Shown: positions 50,896 through 60,934, counted from the first letter of the stretch. The stretch is 64,000 nt of DNA from Streptomyces venezuelae (GCF_008642315.1 NZ_CP029192.1:4898001-4962000); one strand, 5' to 3'. Notes: a model not told the origin generated them from the letters alone. Translations and numbers: made by a program.

Positions 50896-50934
50896 GAATT
50901 GCCCCCTCCGCGAGAGAAACGGAGGGGGCAATTC
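50896..50934 (+). terminator. Hairpin terminator after the sulfur-carrier gene
   Basis: A perfect 15-bp stem (GAATTGCCCCCTCCG at 50896-50910, complement at 50920-50934) surrounds a 9-nt loop, 27 bp after the stop. Confidence 0.88.
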
Positions 50935-51286
50935 TGCATGGTTGAGCGCGGTACAGTTGGGAAGCGTGCTCCGCCGCCCGTGCCGAGCGCATATACGAAG
51001 TCGGCCTCGGGCCGACAAGAAGTAGCCAAAGAGCACTGCCCATTTGAACCTTTTGCGGCTTTCGCCTGGCCCGACTTGCCCTGAATTCGGACGGAATCTC
51101 CGTAAATTACCGATCGGGCGCGCCCAGAATTCTCGTCCGATTGACCTGTTGCAGACGGCAGTTGGACAGATACATTCAGCGGCGGTCGACGCGTTCCGGC
51201 GCACACCCCTACCAGTGGGGGGTGAGGTCTGACCCGGGTCCGCGAAGTGCGGTCCTGTGCAAGGGCCAGTAATAGGGGAGTTAGGC
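50935..51286 (+). other. Non-coding leader/promoter region of the cold-shock gene
   Basis: About 350 bp without a convincing gene. Part of it (51010-51190) has lower GC than the surroundings and probably holds the promoter and a long 5' untranslated region, as is common for cold-shock genes. I see no clear fold or sigma-factor box beyond a TTGACC at 51140-51145. Confidence 0.4.
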
Positions 51287-51490
51287 ATGGCTCAGGGCAC
51301 CGTCAAGTGGTTCAACGCGGAGAAGGGGTACGGCTTCATCGCGGTCGACGGTGGTGCGGATGTTTTCGTCCACTACAGCGCGATCCAGATGGACGGTTAC
51401 CGCACCCTTGAAGAAGGTCAGCGAGTCGAGTTCGAGATCTCGCAGGGCCAGAAGGGTCCGCAGGCGGACATGGTCAAGCTCGCCGTCTAG
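51287..51490 (+). CDS. Cold-shock domain protein (CspA family)
   Basis: The 67-residue protein is one cold-shock domain: [20 protein letters not shown] with RNP1 (KGYGFI) and VFVHYSAI as RNP2, then the C-terminal strand [13 protein letters not shown]. It binds single-stranded RNA or DNA and melts structures at low temperature. GGGGAG lies before the ATG at 51287. An in-frame start 30 bp upstream is not conserved. Confidence 0.95.
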   Translation: MAQGTVKWFNAEKGYGFIAVDGGADVFVHYSAIQMDGYRTLEEGQRVEFEISQGQKGPQADMVKLAV

Positions 51491-51522
51491 CTCGGCGCGA
51501 CCGACCACCGAAGCAAGCATCG

Positions 51523-51560
51523 CGAGGGGCTCGTATCCCAACAGGGGTACGGGCCCCTCG
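51523..51560 (+). terminator. Hairpin terminator after the cold-shock gene
   Basis: A 17-bp stem with two G-T pairs (51523-51539 with 51544-51560) and a 4-nt loop AACA. Confidence 0.85.
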
Positions 51561-51618
51561 TGTGCGCGGGGTACGCGGGGGCGTGCGCCCGGAAGCTGTC
51601 CGGGATCCATGAGAGGCG

Positions 51619-51645
51619 CTTGCACTCGCAGGGGTCGAGTGCTAA
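51619..51645. promoter_or_regulatory. CIRCE element 1 (HrcA operator) upstream of groEL2
   Basis: CTTGCACTC, a 9-bp spacer, then GAGTGCTAA. The right arm is the exact CIRCE consensus; the left differs at two outer positions. HrcA repression of groEL genes through CIRCE is established in Streptomyces. Confidence 0.88.
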
Positions 51646-51654
51646 TCATTGGGC

Positions 51655-53434
<1,780 letters not shown>

Positions 53435-53465
53435 TCGACCTCTGGTTGATCACTGTCCTGACGTA

Positions 53466-53507
53466 CCGAGGGCGGCACTCCTTCTCCGGAAGGGGTGCCG
53501 CCCTCGG
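53466..53507 (+). terminator. Hairpin terminator after groEL2
   Basis: An 18-bp stem (53466-53483 with 53490-53507, one G-T pair) surrounds a 6-nt loop, 31 bp after the groEL2 stop, between two convergent genes. Confidence 0.9.
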
Positions 53508-53527
53508 GCGTTCGCCGCGCGGACCGG

Positions 53528-54808
53528 CTACGGCAGCCGGTCCAGAATCCAGGTGCAGAGTTCCTCGGTGACGAGGGTGTGGCCCTCGTTCCGCGAGGCG
53601 CAGAGGAACTCGTCGAGTTCGCTCTCGCTCTCCGCCGCGGCCGTCACCGGCTCGTACAGCTTCTCGTGCGTGTCGATGTCGCGCAGGGCGATGGCGCTGA
53701 CCGTGGGCACGAAGCAGTGTTCACGGATGTCCGCCGCGGAGCGGAGACCGATGAAGGCCGGGATCTTGTTCAACTCGTCGGCGAGGATGCCGAAGCCTTC
53801 CAGGGTGCCGCCCGGCGCCCCGTCGATCTCGGGCAGCCCCGACGTGTTGACGTGCGGCCGACGCAACGTCACCACCCGCAACTGGCCCACGAGTTCGTCC
53901 TCGCCCGCGGACTGCGTGTAGAGCCGCGTACCGGTGATGGCCAGCCCCTTCCCGTGGAACGCCTGCTCACCGGGCCGGATCCCGTTGCTCTCCCCGATGC
54001 GCACCCCGTTCGCCACACCGATCTTCTTCGGCCGCGACGGCCACCCGCCGACCCGCTCCAGCTCGGCGAGGAACGTGCCGCGCTCCTTGTCGGTCTCCGG
54101 CGTGTCCCCCCACTCGCTGATGTGCTGCCACAGCAGCTGCCGTGCGGCCGGGCTGTTCATCTGGTGCGAGAACGCGGCGTTGAGGCTGCGGATGTAGTGC
54201 GCGAACGCCTGCAGCGCGACGGGTATCCACGCGCCGCGGTGCGGGCTGTCGTACGAGAAGTACAGCGCCGTCTGGTGGTCGTTCGCCTGCCCGCCCTCGT
54301 GCTCCATCTTCGCCAGCGCGTACCGCGTGACGAGGCCGCCCATGCTGAAGCCGCCGACGGTCAGCGGGTGGTCGCCCGTGCGGCGGGCGATGGCCTCCAG
54401 GATCGCGGCCCGTACGACTTCCGCGTTCTCCAGGATCGACGCGCTGCGCTCGTCGTACCCGATGAGCACGACGTCGCGGCCGCGGTTGCGCAGTTCGCTC
54501 AGGAACGCGTACGGGCCACGCTCCATGATCTCCCACGAGAAGTCGAGGTCACTGGGTCCGCTGCTGAACCCGTCACCGATGAGGACGGGCTTGGCCAGCC
54601 CCTTCTTGGGGTCGGCGAGATACACCCAGGCGGTGCCGCCGGGCAGCGCCCACTCGTCGTCGGGCGCGGGCGCCTCGGCGGGGGCCTCCCGTGCCTCCCG
54701 CGGGCCGGGGGCCAGGGTGATACGGGCGGCGGCTCCGATCGCCTCCGCGATCTCGCGCTCGTCCAGTTGCTCCAGATCGGGCTGAGTGGGCTCGTTGGAG
54801 TCGGTCAT
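53528..54808 (-). CDS. Alpha/beta hydrolase (lipase/esterase or LCAT-like)
   Basis: The 426-residue protein without signal peptide has an alpha/beta-hydrolase core. RDVVLIGYDERSASI precedes the nucleophile elbow GGFSMGGLVTRYAL (GxSxG) near residue 153. SYDSPHRGAWIPVALQAF and a late His candidate in EGHTLVTEELC follow, placed as in lecithin:cholesterol acyltransferase-type and PGAP1-like lipases. The substrate is unknown. The first 50 residues are acidic and disordered. AGGGGA lies before the ATG at 54808. It converges on groEL2 across the terminator. Confidence 0.78.
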   Translation of the reverse strand: MTDSNEPTQPDLEQLDEREIAEAIGAAARITLAPGPREAREAPAEAPAPDDEWALPGGTAWVYLADPKKGLAKPVLIGDGFSSGPSDLDFSWEIMERGPYAFLSELRNRGRDVVLIGYDERSASILENAEVVRAAILEAIARRTGDHPLTVGGFSMGGLVTRYALAKMEHEGGQANDHQTALYFSYDSPHRGAWIPVALQAFAHYIRSLNAAFSHQMNSPAARQLLWQHISEWGDTPETDKERGTFLAELERVGGWPSRPKKIGVANGVRIGESNGIRPGEQAFHGKGLAITGTRLYTQSAGEDELVGQLRVVTLRRPHVNTSGLPEIDGAPGGTLEGFGILADELNKIPAFIGLRSAADIREHCFVPTVSAIALRDIDTHEKLYEPVTAAAESESELDEFLCASRNEGHTLVTEELCTWILDRLP

Positions 54809-55218
54809 GAGGGTCCCCTCCGGTCGTGTCCAGTCGTGTCCGGTCGTGCCGCTTCGATGACGTGGGGTGCCATCATCGGCACGCGCCGTGATCGAAGGCG
54901 GGGCCTCAGCGGCCTTTCGGCCAGTACGCGTTCGGCCGTTCCCGCGCGGGGCGTCGGCGGGGGCGTGGCGGCGGGGCGGGGGTGACCGGGCGGTACGGCG
55001 CCGGGGTGACGGCGGAGCGGTGGCGCGTCGGCCACGGGACGCCTGGGCGGGGGGTGTCGGCCGCCCGGCCGACGGCGAAAGTATGTCGCGAAGACGACGC
55101 GGGGGTGGGGCGGCGCCCGGACACGGAGGGGTGTTGGGTCGCCAAGGCTTTTAAGGGTGGTCAGTTGCGGACACGCTGAGTGATGAAACAGCAACACTCG
55201 GTGTGAGAGGCAGTGGTC
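54809..55218. other. Long intergenic region with short 10-bp repeats
   Basis: Long open frames here are Arg/Pro/Gly-rich in both directions and look like GC-bias artefacts. Three tandem 10-bp units (GGTCGTGTCC, AGTCGTGTCC, GGTCGTGCCG) lie at 54822-54851. The right end, 55150-55218, has lower GC and probably holds the promoter of the next gene. Confidence 0.45.
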
Positions 55219-55431
55219 ATGGCGCTGACGGCGGAGGAACGGGTGCGGGCGGCCGAGGAGGCCGTACGGCAGTTGAAGGCGGGCCTCGCGGAGGCCGGGG
55301 TCACGTTGCCGTCGTTGCGGGTGGACCCGCTGAGCGTGGCGAGTGAGGGGCTGCCGCTCGTGGAGCTGGGGCGGTGCAACCTCGACACGGCGCTGCGGCT
55401 GGCCGCGGTGCTGGAGGGGGAGAAGCGGTGA
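55219..55431 (+). CDS. Small helical hypothetical protein
   Basis: The 70-residue soluble protein starts with an amphipathic helix (TAEERVRAAEEAVRQLKAGLAEAG) and ends in NLDTALRLAAVLEGEKR. No family is recognised. It starts at the ATG at 55219, with GAGAGG about 8 nt before it. Its stop shares a base with the next start (TGATG), so the two genes are coupled and probably act together. Confidence 0.65.
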   Translation: MALTAEERVRAAEEAVRQLKAGLAEAGVTLPSLRVDPLSVASEGLPLVELGRCNLDTALRLAAVLEGEKR

Positions 55432-55721
55432 TGGGGGCGGAGAAGGGGGTGGAGGAGGATCCGGTTGCGCCGGGGGAGGATCCGGTCCTGCCGGAGGAGG
55501 ATCCCTGTGTCCCGGAGGCGGGGACGTACGCCGTCGATTACCGGGACGGGAGCGTCGGGCAGGTCATGGGATGCGAGGGAGGGCTCGTGCAGCTGCGGCC
55601 GCTGGGCGGAGGGCGGGAGTGGGACTGCCCGCCGGATGCGGTGGGCGCGGCCGATCCGGGGGAGGTGCTGCGGGAACGGGTACGGGAGCTGAACCGGCGG
55701 GTCCAGGCGTGGCCGCGGTGA
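55431..55721 (+). CDS. Small acidic hypothetical protein, coupled to the preceding gene
   Basis: The 96-residue product has a repetitive acidic Pro/Glu/Asp start (VEEDPVAPGEDPVLPEEDP), then a compact domain AGTYAVDYRDGSVGQVMG and LVQLRPLGGGREWDCPPD, ending in a short helix. This resembles small actinobacterial proteins encoded in pairs, but I cannot name the family. Its ATG overlaps the previous stop (TGATG). Confidence 0.6.
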   Translation: MGAEKGVEEDPVAPGEDPVLPEEDPCVPEAGTYAVDYRDGSVGQVMGCEGGLVQLRPLGGGREWDCPPDAVGAADPGEVLRERVRELNRRVQAWPR

Positions 55722-55766
55722 ATTCTGCTCGCTGGAAGCCGTGGGGCCACGGCTTCCGCGGCTGAG

Positions 55767-56102
55767 TCAGGCCGCTGGGTGACCGACGAACCTGACCTCT
55801 TCGTGGTCGGCGTCGAGGGCGATGTTCAGGGAGGCGTCCAAGGCCATGGCGACGCGGCGCAGAAGGGGCAGAGTCGGGACTGCGTCCGCGCCCTCGATGC
55901 GGGAGATCTTGGCCTGGGTCAGGCCCGCGCGCTCGGCGACTTCCGTCTGGGTGAGGCCGAGTTCGGTGCGGCGGTCGTAGACGGCCTTGGCGAAGGTCAT
56001 GGCGAGGCGGATCTCGGCGCGGTCGGCCGCGGCCTCGGGCGTCTCCATGTGGCCTTCGAGGAGCTCCCGCTCGCGGGTCAGCTTCCACCGGGTGTGGCTC
56101 AC
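55767..56102 (-). CDS. XRE-type antitoxin (HigA-like)
   Basis: The 111-residue protein has an N-terminal linker, then an XRE helix-turn-helix (FAKAVYDRRTELGLTQTEVA, then RAGLTQAKISRIEGADAVP) and a short C-terminal strand region. Its GTG overlaps the toxin stop as GTGA. A toxin-first order with a downstream XRE partner is the HigBA layout. The antitoxin is expected to bind and inhibit the toxin and to repress the shared promoter. Confidence 0.88.
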   Translation of the reverse strand: MSHTRWKLTRERELLEGHMETPEAAADRAEIRLAMTFAKAVYDRRTELGLTQTEVAERAGLTQAKISRIEGADAVPTLPLLRRVAMALDASLNIALDADHEEVRFVGHPAA

Positions 56103-56458
56103 TCCGTGTCTCCGTCCTCGGCTCGGTCGTATGTCAGATGGGCTGGAAGGTGCTCGCTCTCGCACACTTCACGAGCCCGTACCGCGCGGTCGACCTGCTC
56201 TCGTTCCCGTATCCGGGTCTTGTGGAAGACCGTGAGCAGCGCGATGCGGCGGTCGGCCGTGAACCAGTAGGTGGCTCGTGTGTCCCGCCCGTCCCGCGTG
56301 GGCCGGAGCTCGTACACCCCCTCGCGCAGGGGGCGGGCGAAAGGCATGGGAGTGGCCGCGCCCAGGCTCGCGAGCAGGTCGGCGTACTCCTCGACCTTTC
56401 GGTAGTGCCGATCGGTGAGGAGCTCGAGCCAGGTGCGGACTTCCGGCTCGAGCTCCAC
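56099..56458 (-). CDS. RelE/HigB-type toxin (Gp49-like)
   Basis: The 119-residue protein matches the RelE/ParE superfamily, Gp49/HigB branch: ELEPEVRTWLELLTDRHYRKV, then ARPLREGVYELRPTRDGRDTRATYWFT, then IALLTVFHKTRIREREQVDRA. HigB toxins cut mRNA on the ribosome. The conserved basic residues and the ELRP core are present, so it may be active. The GTG at 56458 lies 30 bp downstream of a 22-bp operator-like palindrome. Confidence 0.86.
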   Translation of the reverse strand: MELEPEVRTWLELLTDRHYRKVEEYADLLASLGAATPMPFARPLREGVYELRPTRDGRDTRATYWFTADRRIALLTVFHKTRIREREQVDRAVRAREVCESEHLPAHLTYDRAEDGDTE

Positions 56459-56487
56459 GTTGTAGAGGGCGTCCGTGCGACGACCGC

Positions 56488-56509
56488 ATTATGTCGTCTG
56501 CGACATAAT
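56488..56509. promoter_or_regulatory. Palindromic operator of the toxin-antitoxin promoter
   Basis: The 9-bp arms ATTATGTCG and CGACATAAT flank a 4-bp spacer. On the minus strand the arms contain CATAAT and TATTAT, likely -10 elements, so binding by the XRE antitoxin would block the promoter. Autoregulation is typical for this family. Confidence 0.8.
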
Positions 56510-56562
56510 AGCGGACCGTGAGCCGGTTCGCCGGATCGTGTGACGTGCGGTACGGGGTGTCG

Positions 56563-58116
56563 TCAGACCGTCGCCGGCGCCTTCGCCGGGGTCGGTTCCG
56601 CCTCTGCGCGGGCCGTGGGGGACTCGCCCGCGTCGACGTCCGCGTTCAGGTCGATCAGCATCTGCTTGCTGAAGCCGAAGAAGTAGGTGGCGAGGAAGCC
56701 CACCAGGTAGCCGACCAGGAGGCCGCCGCCGTAGATCGCGACCGTCAGGCCGAGGTTCTCGTTGCCGTCGAGGAGAGGGAAGAGGGCCCAGCCGGACGGG
56801 CCGATCGCCGTCGAGCCGACCTTGTCGCCGAGCATCGAGAAGAACCCGATGAACGCGCCGCCCGCGGCCCCGCCCACGCACGCCGTGACGAAGGGGCGGC
56901 CGAGAGGGAGGGAGACGCCGTAGATGAGGGGTTCGCCGACGCCGAGGAAGCCCGCGGGGAGCGCCGACTTGATCGTCGTACGGATCGACGTGTTGTGCCT
57001 CAGGCGCTTGTAGACCGCGATCGCGCAGCCGACCTGGCCCGCGCCCGCCATCGCCAGGATGGGCAGCAGGACGGTGAAGCCCTGCTGCTCGATGAGTGTC
57101 GTGTGGATGGGGATCAGGGCCTGGTGCAGGCCCAGCATGACCAGGGGGAGGAAGAGGCCGCCGAGGACGAGGCCCGCGAACGCGCCCGTGTTGTCCAGGA
57201 GCCAGTTCGCCGCCGTGCCGATGCCGGTGGACACCTCGCCCGCGAGGAACATCAGGCCGAAGATCGTGACGAGGCCGGAGACGAGCACCGTGAGGGTGGG
57301 GGTGACCAGGACATCCACCGCCTCCGGCACCCACTTCCTACACCACTTCTCGACGTACGTGGCGAGGACCGCCGCGCCCAGCGCGCCGAGGACGCCGCCC
57401 TGGCCGGGTGAGAGCTTCTGCCCGAAGGCCTCGATGTTCGCGACGCCCGCGTACACGATGATCGCCGCGACCGCGCCGCCCAGGATCGGCGTACCGCCGA
57501 ACTCCTTCGCCGTGTTGTAGCCGACGAACACCGCGATGAGCGCCATGAAGCCGGAGGCTATGGCGGCGAGCGCGGGCGTGATCGACGGCAGCCACTCCAG
57601 GTTGATCAGGAGGCCGTTGAAGCCGGCGATGATGCCGCAGCCGATCAGGGCGGGGATCAGCGGCACGAAGATGTTCGCGATCCGGCGCAGGAACAGCTTG
57701 AACGGGGTGGCGTTCTTCGCCTTGCGCGCCTCCTTGATGGCGGCGCCCTGGGCGGCCAGTTCGGAGGCGGTGGGCGCGTGTTCGGCGCCCTCGGGACGAG
57801 GCTCGGCGACCCCCGGGCGGGACGAGGCGCCCTTTGGCCGGGGCTCGGCGCCCGCACCGCTCTCCGCCACCATGGCTTCGAGTTCCGGCGTGACCCGGGC
57901 GACCGTGCCCGGGCCGAGCACGATCTGGTACGTGTCGTCCTCGACGACGCCCAGCACGGCGGGCAGGGCCTTCAGCGCGTCGTCGTCGACGAGCGAACGG
58001 TCGGCGAGGCCCAGGCGGAGCCGGGTCATGCAGTGGGCGACGGACGTGATGTTCTGGGCACCGCCGACGAGCGGGAGGATCGCGGCGGCGGTGGCGCGGT
58101 TCTTGTCAGGTGCCAT
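56563..58116 (-). CDS. murP: PTS EIIBC permease, probably N-acetylmuramic acid specific (MurP-like)
   Basis: The 517-residue PTS permease imports and phosphorylates a sugar. The N-terminal EIIB domain carries the phospho-Cys in SVAHCMTRLRL (Cys29). A disordered Pro/Ala/Glu linker (about residues 85-125) leads to an EIIC domain of 8-10 helices with the signature GEPLIYGV. No EIIA domain is fused, so it relies on Crr. It follows murQ by 49 bp, and the whole set starts with a MurR/RpiR gene. This suggests MurNAc as the substrate; GlcNAc is the alternative. Confidence 0.82.
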   Translation of the reverse strand: MAPDKNRATAAAILPLVGGAQNITSVAHCMTRLRLGLADRSLVDDDALKALPAVLGVVEDDTYQIVLGPGTVARVTPELEAMVAESGAGAEPRPKGASSRPGVAEPRPEGAEHAPTASELAAQGAAIKEARKAKNATPFKLFLRRIANIFVPLIPALIGCGIIAGFNGLLINLEWLPSITPALAAIASGFMALIAVFVGYNTAKEFGGTPILGGAVAAIIVYAGVANIEAFGQKLSPGQGGVLGALGAAVLATYVEKWCRKWVPEAVDVLVTPTLTVLVSGLVTIFGLMFLAGEVSTGIGTAANWLLDNTGAFAGLVLGGLFLPLVMLGLHQALIPIHTTLIEQQGFTVLLPILAMAGAGQVGCAIAVYKRLRHNTSIRTTIKSALPAGFLGVGEPLIYGVSLPLGRPFVTACVGGAAGGAFIGFFSMLGDKVGSTAIGPSGWALFPLLDGNENLGLTVAIYGGGLLVGYLVGFLATYFFGFSKQMLIDLNADVDAGESPTARAEAEPTPAKAPATV

Positions 58117-58165
58117 GGTGCGTGTGCCTTGCTGTGCGTGGAGCGGCGGTGCTTCGACTCGTGGC

Positions 58166-59137
58166 TCAGTTCGTACGGGAGTTGTCGAGGGCCGCGCGGA
58201 GGTGGCCGTCGGACGTGGCGAGGAGTTCGGCGGCGGTGGGGCCGTCGACCTGGCCGAGGATGGTGAGGATGGCGTTCTTCACCTCCCCGTCGGTCGCGGC
58301 GAGGGCGGCCTCGATCTCCTCGTCACCGGCGCCGGTGGCGAGGGAGACGATGCGACGGGAGCGGGCCCGCAGCTTCTCGTTGGACGCGCGCACGTCCACC
58401 ATCAGGTTTCCGTACGTCTTGCCGAGGCGGATCATCGTGATCGTCGACAGCATGTTGAGGACGAGCTTCTGGGCCGTGCCCGCCTTGAGGCGGGTGGAGC
58501 CGGTGAGGAGTTCGGGTCCGACGACGACCTCGATGCCGTGCTCGGCGGCGGCGGCGAGCGCGCTGTCCGCGTTGCAGGACAGGCCGATGGTGAGCGCGCC
58601 GTAGCGGTCGCGGGCGTACTCGACGGCGCCGATCGCGTACGGCGTACGGCCCGACGCGGAGATCCCGACGACGACGTCGTCCTCGGTGAGGTTCAGGTCC
58701 TCCAGGTCGTCGGCGGCGAGCTCCTTGCTGTCCTCCGCGCCCTCGACGGCCTTGACCATGGCGCTCGGCCCGCCCGCGATGAGCCCGACGACCTCACTCG
58801 GGTCGGTGTTGAACGTGGGCGGGCACTCGGAGGCGTCGAGCACGCCGAGGCGCCCCGCCGTACCCGCGCCCGCGTAGATGAGCCGGCCGCCGCGGGCCAT
58901 GCGCTCCGCGGTGCCGTCGATGGCGGCGGCGATGGCGGGGAGCTGCTCGGCGACGGCGGTGGCCACGGAGGCGTCCTCACCGTTCATGATCTTCGCGATC
59001 TCCTCGGTGGGCAGCCGGTCGATCTCGGAGAGCTCGGGCCGGAACGCCTCGGTGGTGAGGGTGGCGAGCTGGGCGCGGAGCTCTCCGTAGTTGTCGCGGG
59101 GCTCGCTCGTGCCGGTCGCGTCGGTGGTTGAGGTCAT
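58166..59137 (-). CDS. murQ: N-acetylmuramic acid-6-phosphate etherase
   Basis: The 323-residue SIS-fold enzyme removes D-lactate from MurNAc-6-phosphate to give GlcNAc-6-phosphate, the substrate of NagA. The catalytic region is GGRLIYAGAGTAGRLGVLDA and SECPPTFNTDP near residues 75-105. VVGISASGRTPYA and LGKTYGNLMVDVRASNEKL are also family hallmarks. The ATG at 59137 gives a normal N-terminus. It links cell-wall recycling to the amino-sugar genes around 37 kb. Confidence 0.95.
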   Translation of the reverse strand: MTSTTDATGTSEPRDNYGELRAQLATLTTEAFRPELSEIDRLPTEEIAKIMNGEDASVATAVAEQLPAIAAAIDGTAERMARGGRLIYAGAGTAGRLGVLDASECPPTFNTDPSEVVGLIAGGPSAMVKAVEGAEDSKELAADDLEDLNLTEDDVVVGISASGRTPYAIGAVEYARDRYGALTIGLSCNADSALAAAAEHGIEVVVGPELLTGSTRLKAGTAQKLVLNMLSTITMIRLGKTYGNLMVDVRASNEKLRARSRRIVSLATGAGDEEIEAALAATDGEVKNAILTILGQVDGPTAAELLATSDGHLRAALDNSRTN

Positions 59138-59187
59138 GGCGTCTGCGGCTCTTTCGTGTCCGGTGCGGGGGGCTGGTCGGGAACGGG

Positions 59188-60120
59188 TCAGCGGTTGCCG
59201 TTGCCGTTGCCGCGCGGGCGGTGGCGGTGGGCGAGCGCTTCGTAGGAGGCGGCGAGCGCGGGCGCCGCCGTCTCGTACGTCCGCTGGGCCACGCCCACGA
59301 ACAGGCAGTCCACGACGAGGAGTTGGCTCGTACGGGACGACATCGCGGCGGGCCTCAGCTCGCTCTCGCGGGCCGTGGAGGTGGTCAGTATGTGATCGGC
59401 GTACTGCGAGACGGCAGCGCCGGGCCGCCCGGTGATCGCGATCGTGGTCGCGCCGTGCTCGAAGGCGACGCGGAGGGGTTCGATGACGTCGCCGGTCGAA
59501 CCGGAGTGCGTGATCGCGATCGCCACGTCCTTGGCGCGCAGCGTCACGGCGTTGGTGACGGCGAGGTGCGGGTCGGAGTGCGCGTGCGCGATGTGCCCGA
59601 TGCGGAGCAGCTTCTGGGCGAGGTCCTGGGCGACGAGGCCGGAGGCCGCGACGCCGTAGATCTCCACGCGGCGGGCGGTGGCGAGCGCGGCGACGGCGGC
59701 GCCGAGCTGCACGGTGTCCAGTCCCGCGGCGGTGTCGGCGAGGGTCTGCTGCTCGTCGTACGCCAGCTTCGCCACGACGTCCGCGATCGGGTCGTCGACG
59801 GCGATGTCCGCGGTGACGGCCGGGGCGCGGCCCGACTGCTGCTGGGCGGCGAGTCCGGCGAGGGCGAGGCGCAGGTCGCGGTAGCCGGGGTAGCCGAGGA
59901 GGCGGGCGGTGCGCACGACGGTCGCCTCGCTGGTGCCGGTGAGCTCGGCGAGTCCGGTGACCGTGAGGGCGGCGCATCCCGCGGGGTCGCCGGCGACGGC
60001 CTCGGCGACCCGCTGCATGGAGCGGGTCATCGACGGCGCGAGGGTCCGCACCTTGGCCGCGAGGGCGGCGGGGGCGGGGGGTGCGGCGTCCGCGAAAATT
60101 TCCTTCACATCATGGGTCAC
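59188..60120 (-). CDS. murR: RpiR/MurR-family transcriptional regulator with SIS domain
   Basis: The 310-residue regulator has an N-terminal HTH (LTGTSEATVVRTARLLGYPG YRDL) and a C-terminal SIS domain (VEIYGVAASGLVAQDLAQKL, then ITHSGSTGDVIEPL) that would sense MurNAc-6-phosphate or another sugar phosphate. It is first in the murR-murQ-murP set. Two inverted 15-bp motifs cover its start, which suggests autorepression. The GTG at 60120 is chosen, with a GTG at 60108 as the alternative. Both are inside the operator. Confidence 0.88.
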   Translation of the reverse strand: MTHDVKEIFADAAPPAPAALAAKVRTLAPSMTRSMQRVAEAVAGDPAGCAALTVTGLAELTGTSEATVVRTARLLGYPGYRDLRLALAGLAAQQQSGRAPAVTADIAVDDPIADVVAKLAYDEQQTLADTAAGLDTVQLGAAVAALATARRVEIYGVAASGLVAQDLAQKLLRIGHIAHAHSDPHLAVTNAVTLRAKDVAIAITHSGSTGDVIEPLRVAFEHGATTIAITGRPGAAVSQYADHILTTSTARESELRPAAMSSRTSQLLVVDCLFVGVAQRTYETAAPALAASYEALAHRHRPRGNGNGNR

Positions 60121-60138
60121 ATCTGAAAGATATTTTCG
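60093..60138. promoter_or_regulatory. Double MurR/RpiR operator over the murR start
   Basis: TGAAGGAAATTTTCG (minus strand, 60107-60093) and TGAAAGATATTTTCG (plus strand, 60124-60138) match at 13 of 15 positions and face each other as inverted copies. RpiR-type regulators often use two facing AT-rich sites like this. Confidence 0.75.
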
Positions 60139-60285
60139 GACTGGTGGCCGGTCAAGACCCTGTAGGTCCCGAGGTGGGCCGGGACCAACGTCCCTCGGGC
60201 CTCGGTGCTCAGTCCTCGGCCTCGGCTCTCGCCCCTCGGCGCCCGCTCTTTTCGCGGCTGTCGCGTACGGGGCGACAATGGCTGC

Positions 60286-60642
60286 ATGGACACGATCGAC
60301 CCCCTGGAGCAGGCGTTGCACGCCGCTCGCGCCCTTGTCCTCGCCGACCTGGTGACCCGCGAGGTCGCACAGGCCGAGGTCGTCTCGCTGGTCGAGGAAT
60401 CGGTGGCGCACCGCCGCTGGTGGGTCGAACAGTGGCCGGAAGGCATCGAGTACGTCGCCGGCCTCGTCGCCCAGGACGTCCAGGACGCCCTCCTGGAGCG
60501 GTACGGGCGCTGGCCGCTCTGCCCGGTCTGCGGCTCGGGCGACCCCCACGCACTGGACGTGGAACCGGAGCTCGGCCCCGACCCGCACTGGGTGTGCGGG
60601 AAGGCGGGCGTGGTGGTGGCGCGGGTGGGGAGCCTGACGTGA
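60286..60642 (+). CDS. Hypothetical protein with C-terminal zinc-ribbon-like Cys/His pattern
   Basis: The 118-residue protein is helical at the N-terminus (DPLEQALHAARALVLADLVTRE) and has a central WWVEQWPEGIEYVAGLVAQDVQ. It ends in a CPVCGSGDPH segment plus a later VCGKAG that could bind zinc. The function is unknown. Its stop overlaps the first GTG of a 29-bp tandem duplication, followed by the DUF4031 gene. Confidence 0.7.
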   Translation: MDTIDPLEQALHAARALVLADLVTREVAQAEVVSLVEESVAHRRWWVEQWPEGIEYVAGLVAQDVQDALLERYGRWPLCPVCGSGDPHALDVEPELGPDPHWVCGKAGVVVARVGSLT

Positions 60643-60678
60643 CCGTCTATCCGGTGGGGAGCCCGACGTGACCGTCTA
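60624..60678 (+). repeat. Tandem 29-bp duplication making a 10-codon minicistron
   Basis: Two 26-bp near-identical copies (60624-60649 and 60653-60678, one mismatch) repeat at 29-bp spacing over the gene junction. The first GTG (60639) overlaps the upstream stop, encodes a 10-residue peptide (VTVYPVGSPT) and ends in TGA at 60669-60671, which in turn overlaps the GTG of the DUF4031 gene. Confidence 0.85.
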
Positions 60679-60934
60679 CATAGACCCGCCCACGTGGCCG
60701 GGCCACGGCCGCATGTGGTCCCACCTGGTCAGCGACGTCTCCTTCGAGGAGCTGCACGCGTTCGCGGCGTCGGTGGGCTGCCCGCCGCGTGCCTTCGAGC
60801 GCGACCACTACGACGTACCCGCGGAACGGTACGCGGACGCGGTGCGGGCGGGGGCGGTGGAGGTCGGCTCGAAGGAGCTGGTGCGGAGGCTTACGGGGGC
60901 GGGGTTGCGGAGGCCTAAGGGGCGGGCGGTGTAG
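60668..60934 (+). CDS. DUF4031 family protein
   Basis: The 88-residue protein matches DUF4031: TVYIDPPTWPGHGRMWSHLVSD, then FAASVGCPPRAFERDHYDVP and a C-terminal KELVRRLTGAG. The family is widespread in actinobacteria and has no established biochemistry that I know of. The GTG start is coupled to a minicistron created by duplication of the junction. It overlaps the end of the HSP90-like gene by 20 bp, convergently. Confidence 0.9.
   Translation: MTVYIDPPTWPGHGRMWSHLVSDVSFEELHAFAASVGCPPRAFERDHYDVPAERYADAVRAGAVEVGSKELVRRLTGAGLRRPKGRAV

Noticed and set aside
54805..55197. A 130-codon minus-strand open frame in the intergenic region
   Set aside because: Arg/Pro-rich product, no ribosome site, no family features. 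It looks like GC-biased non-coding DNA.
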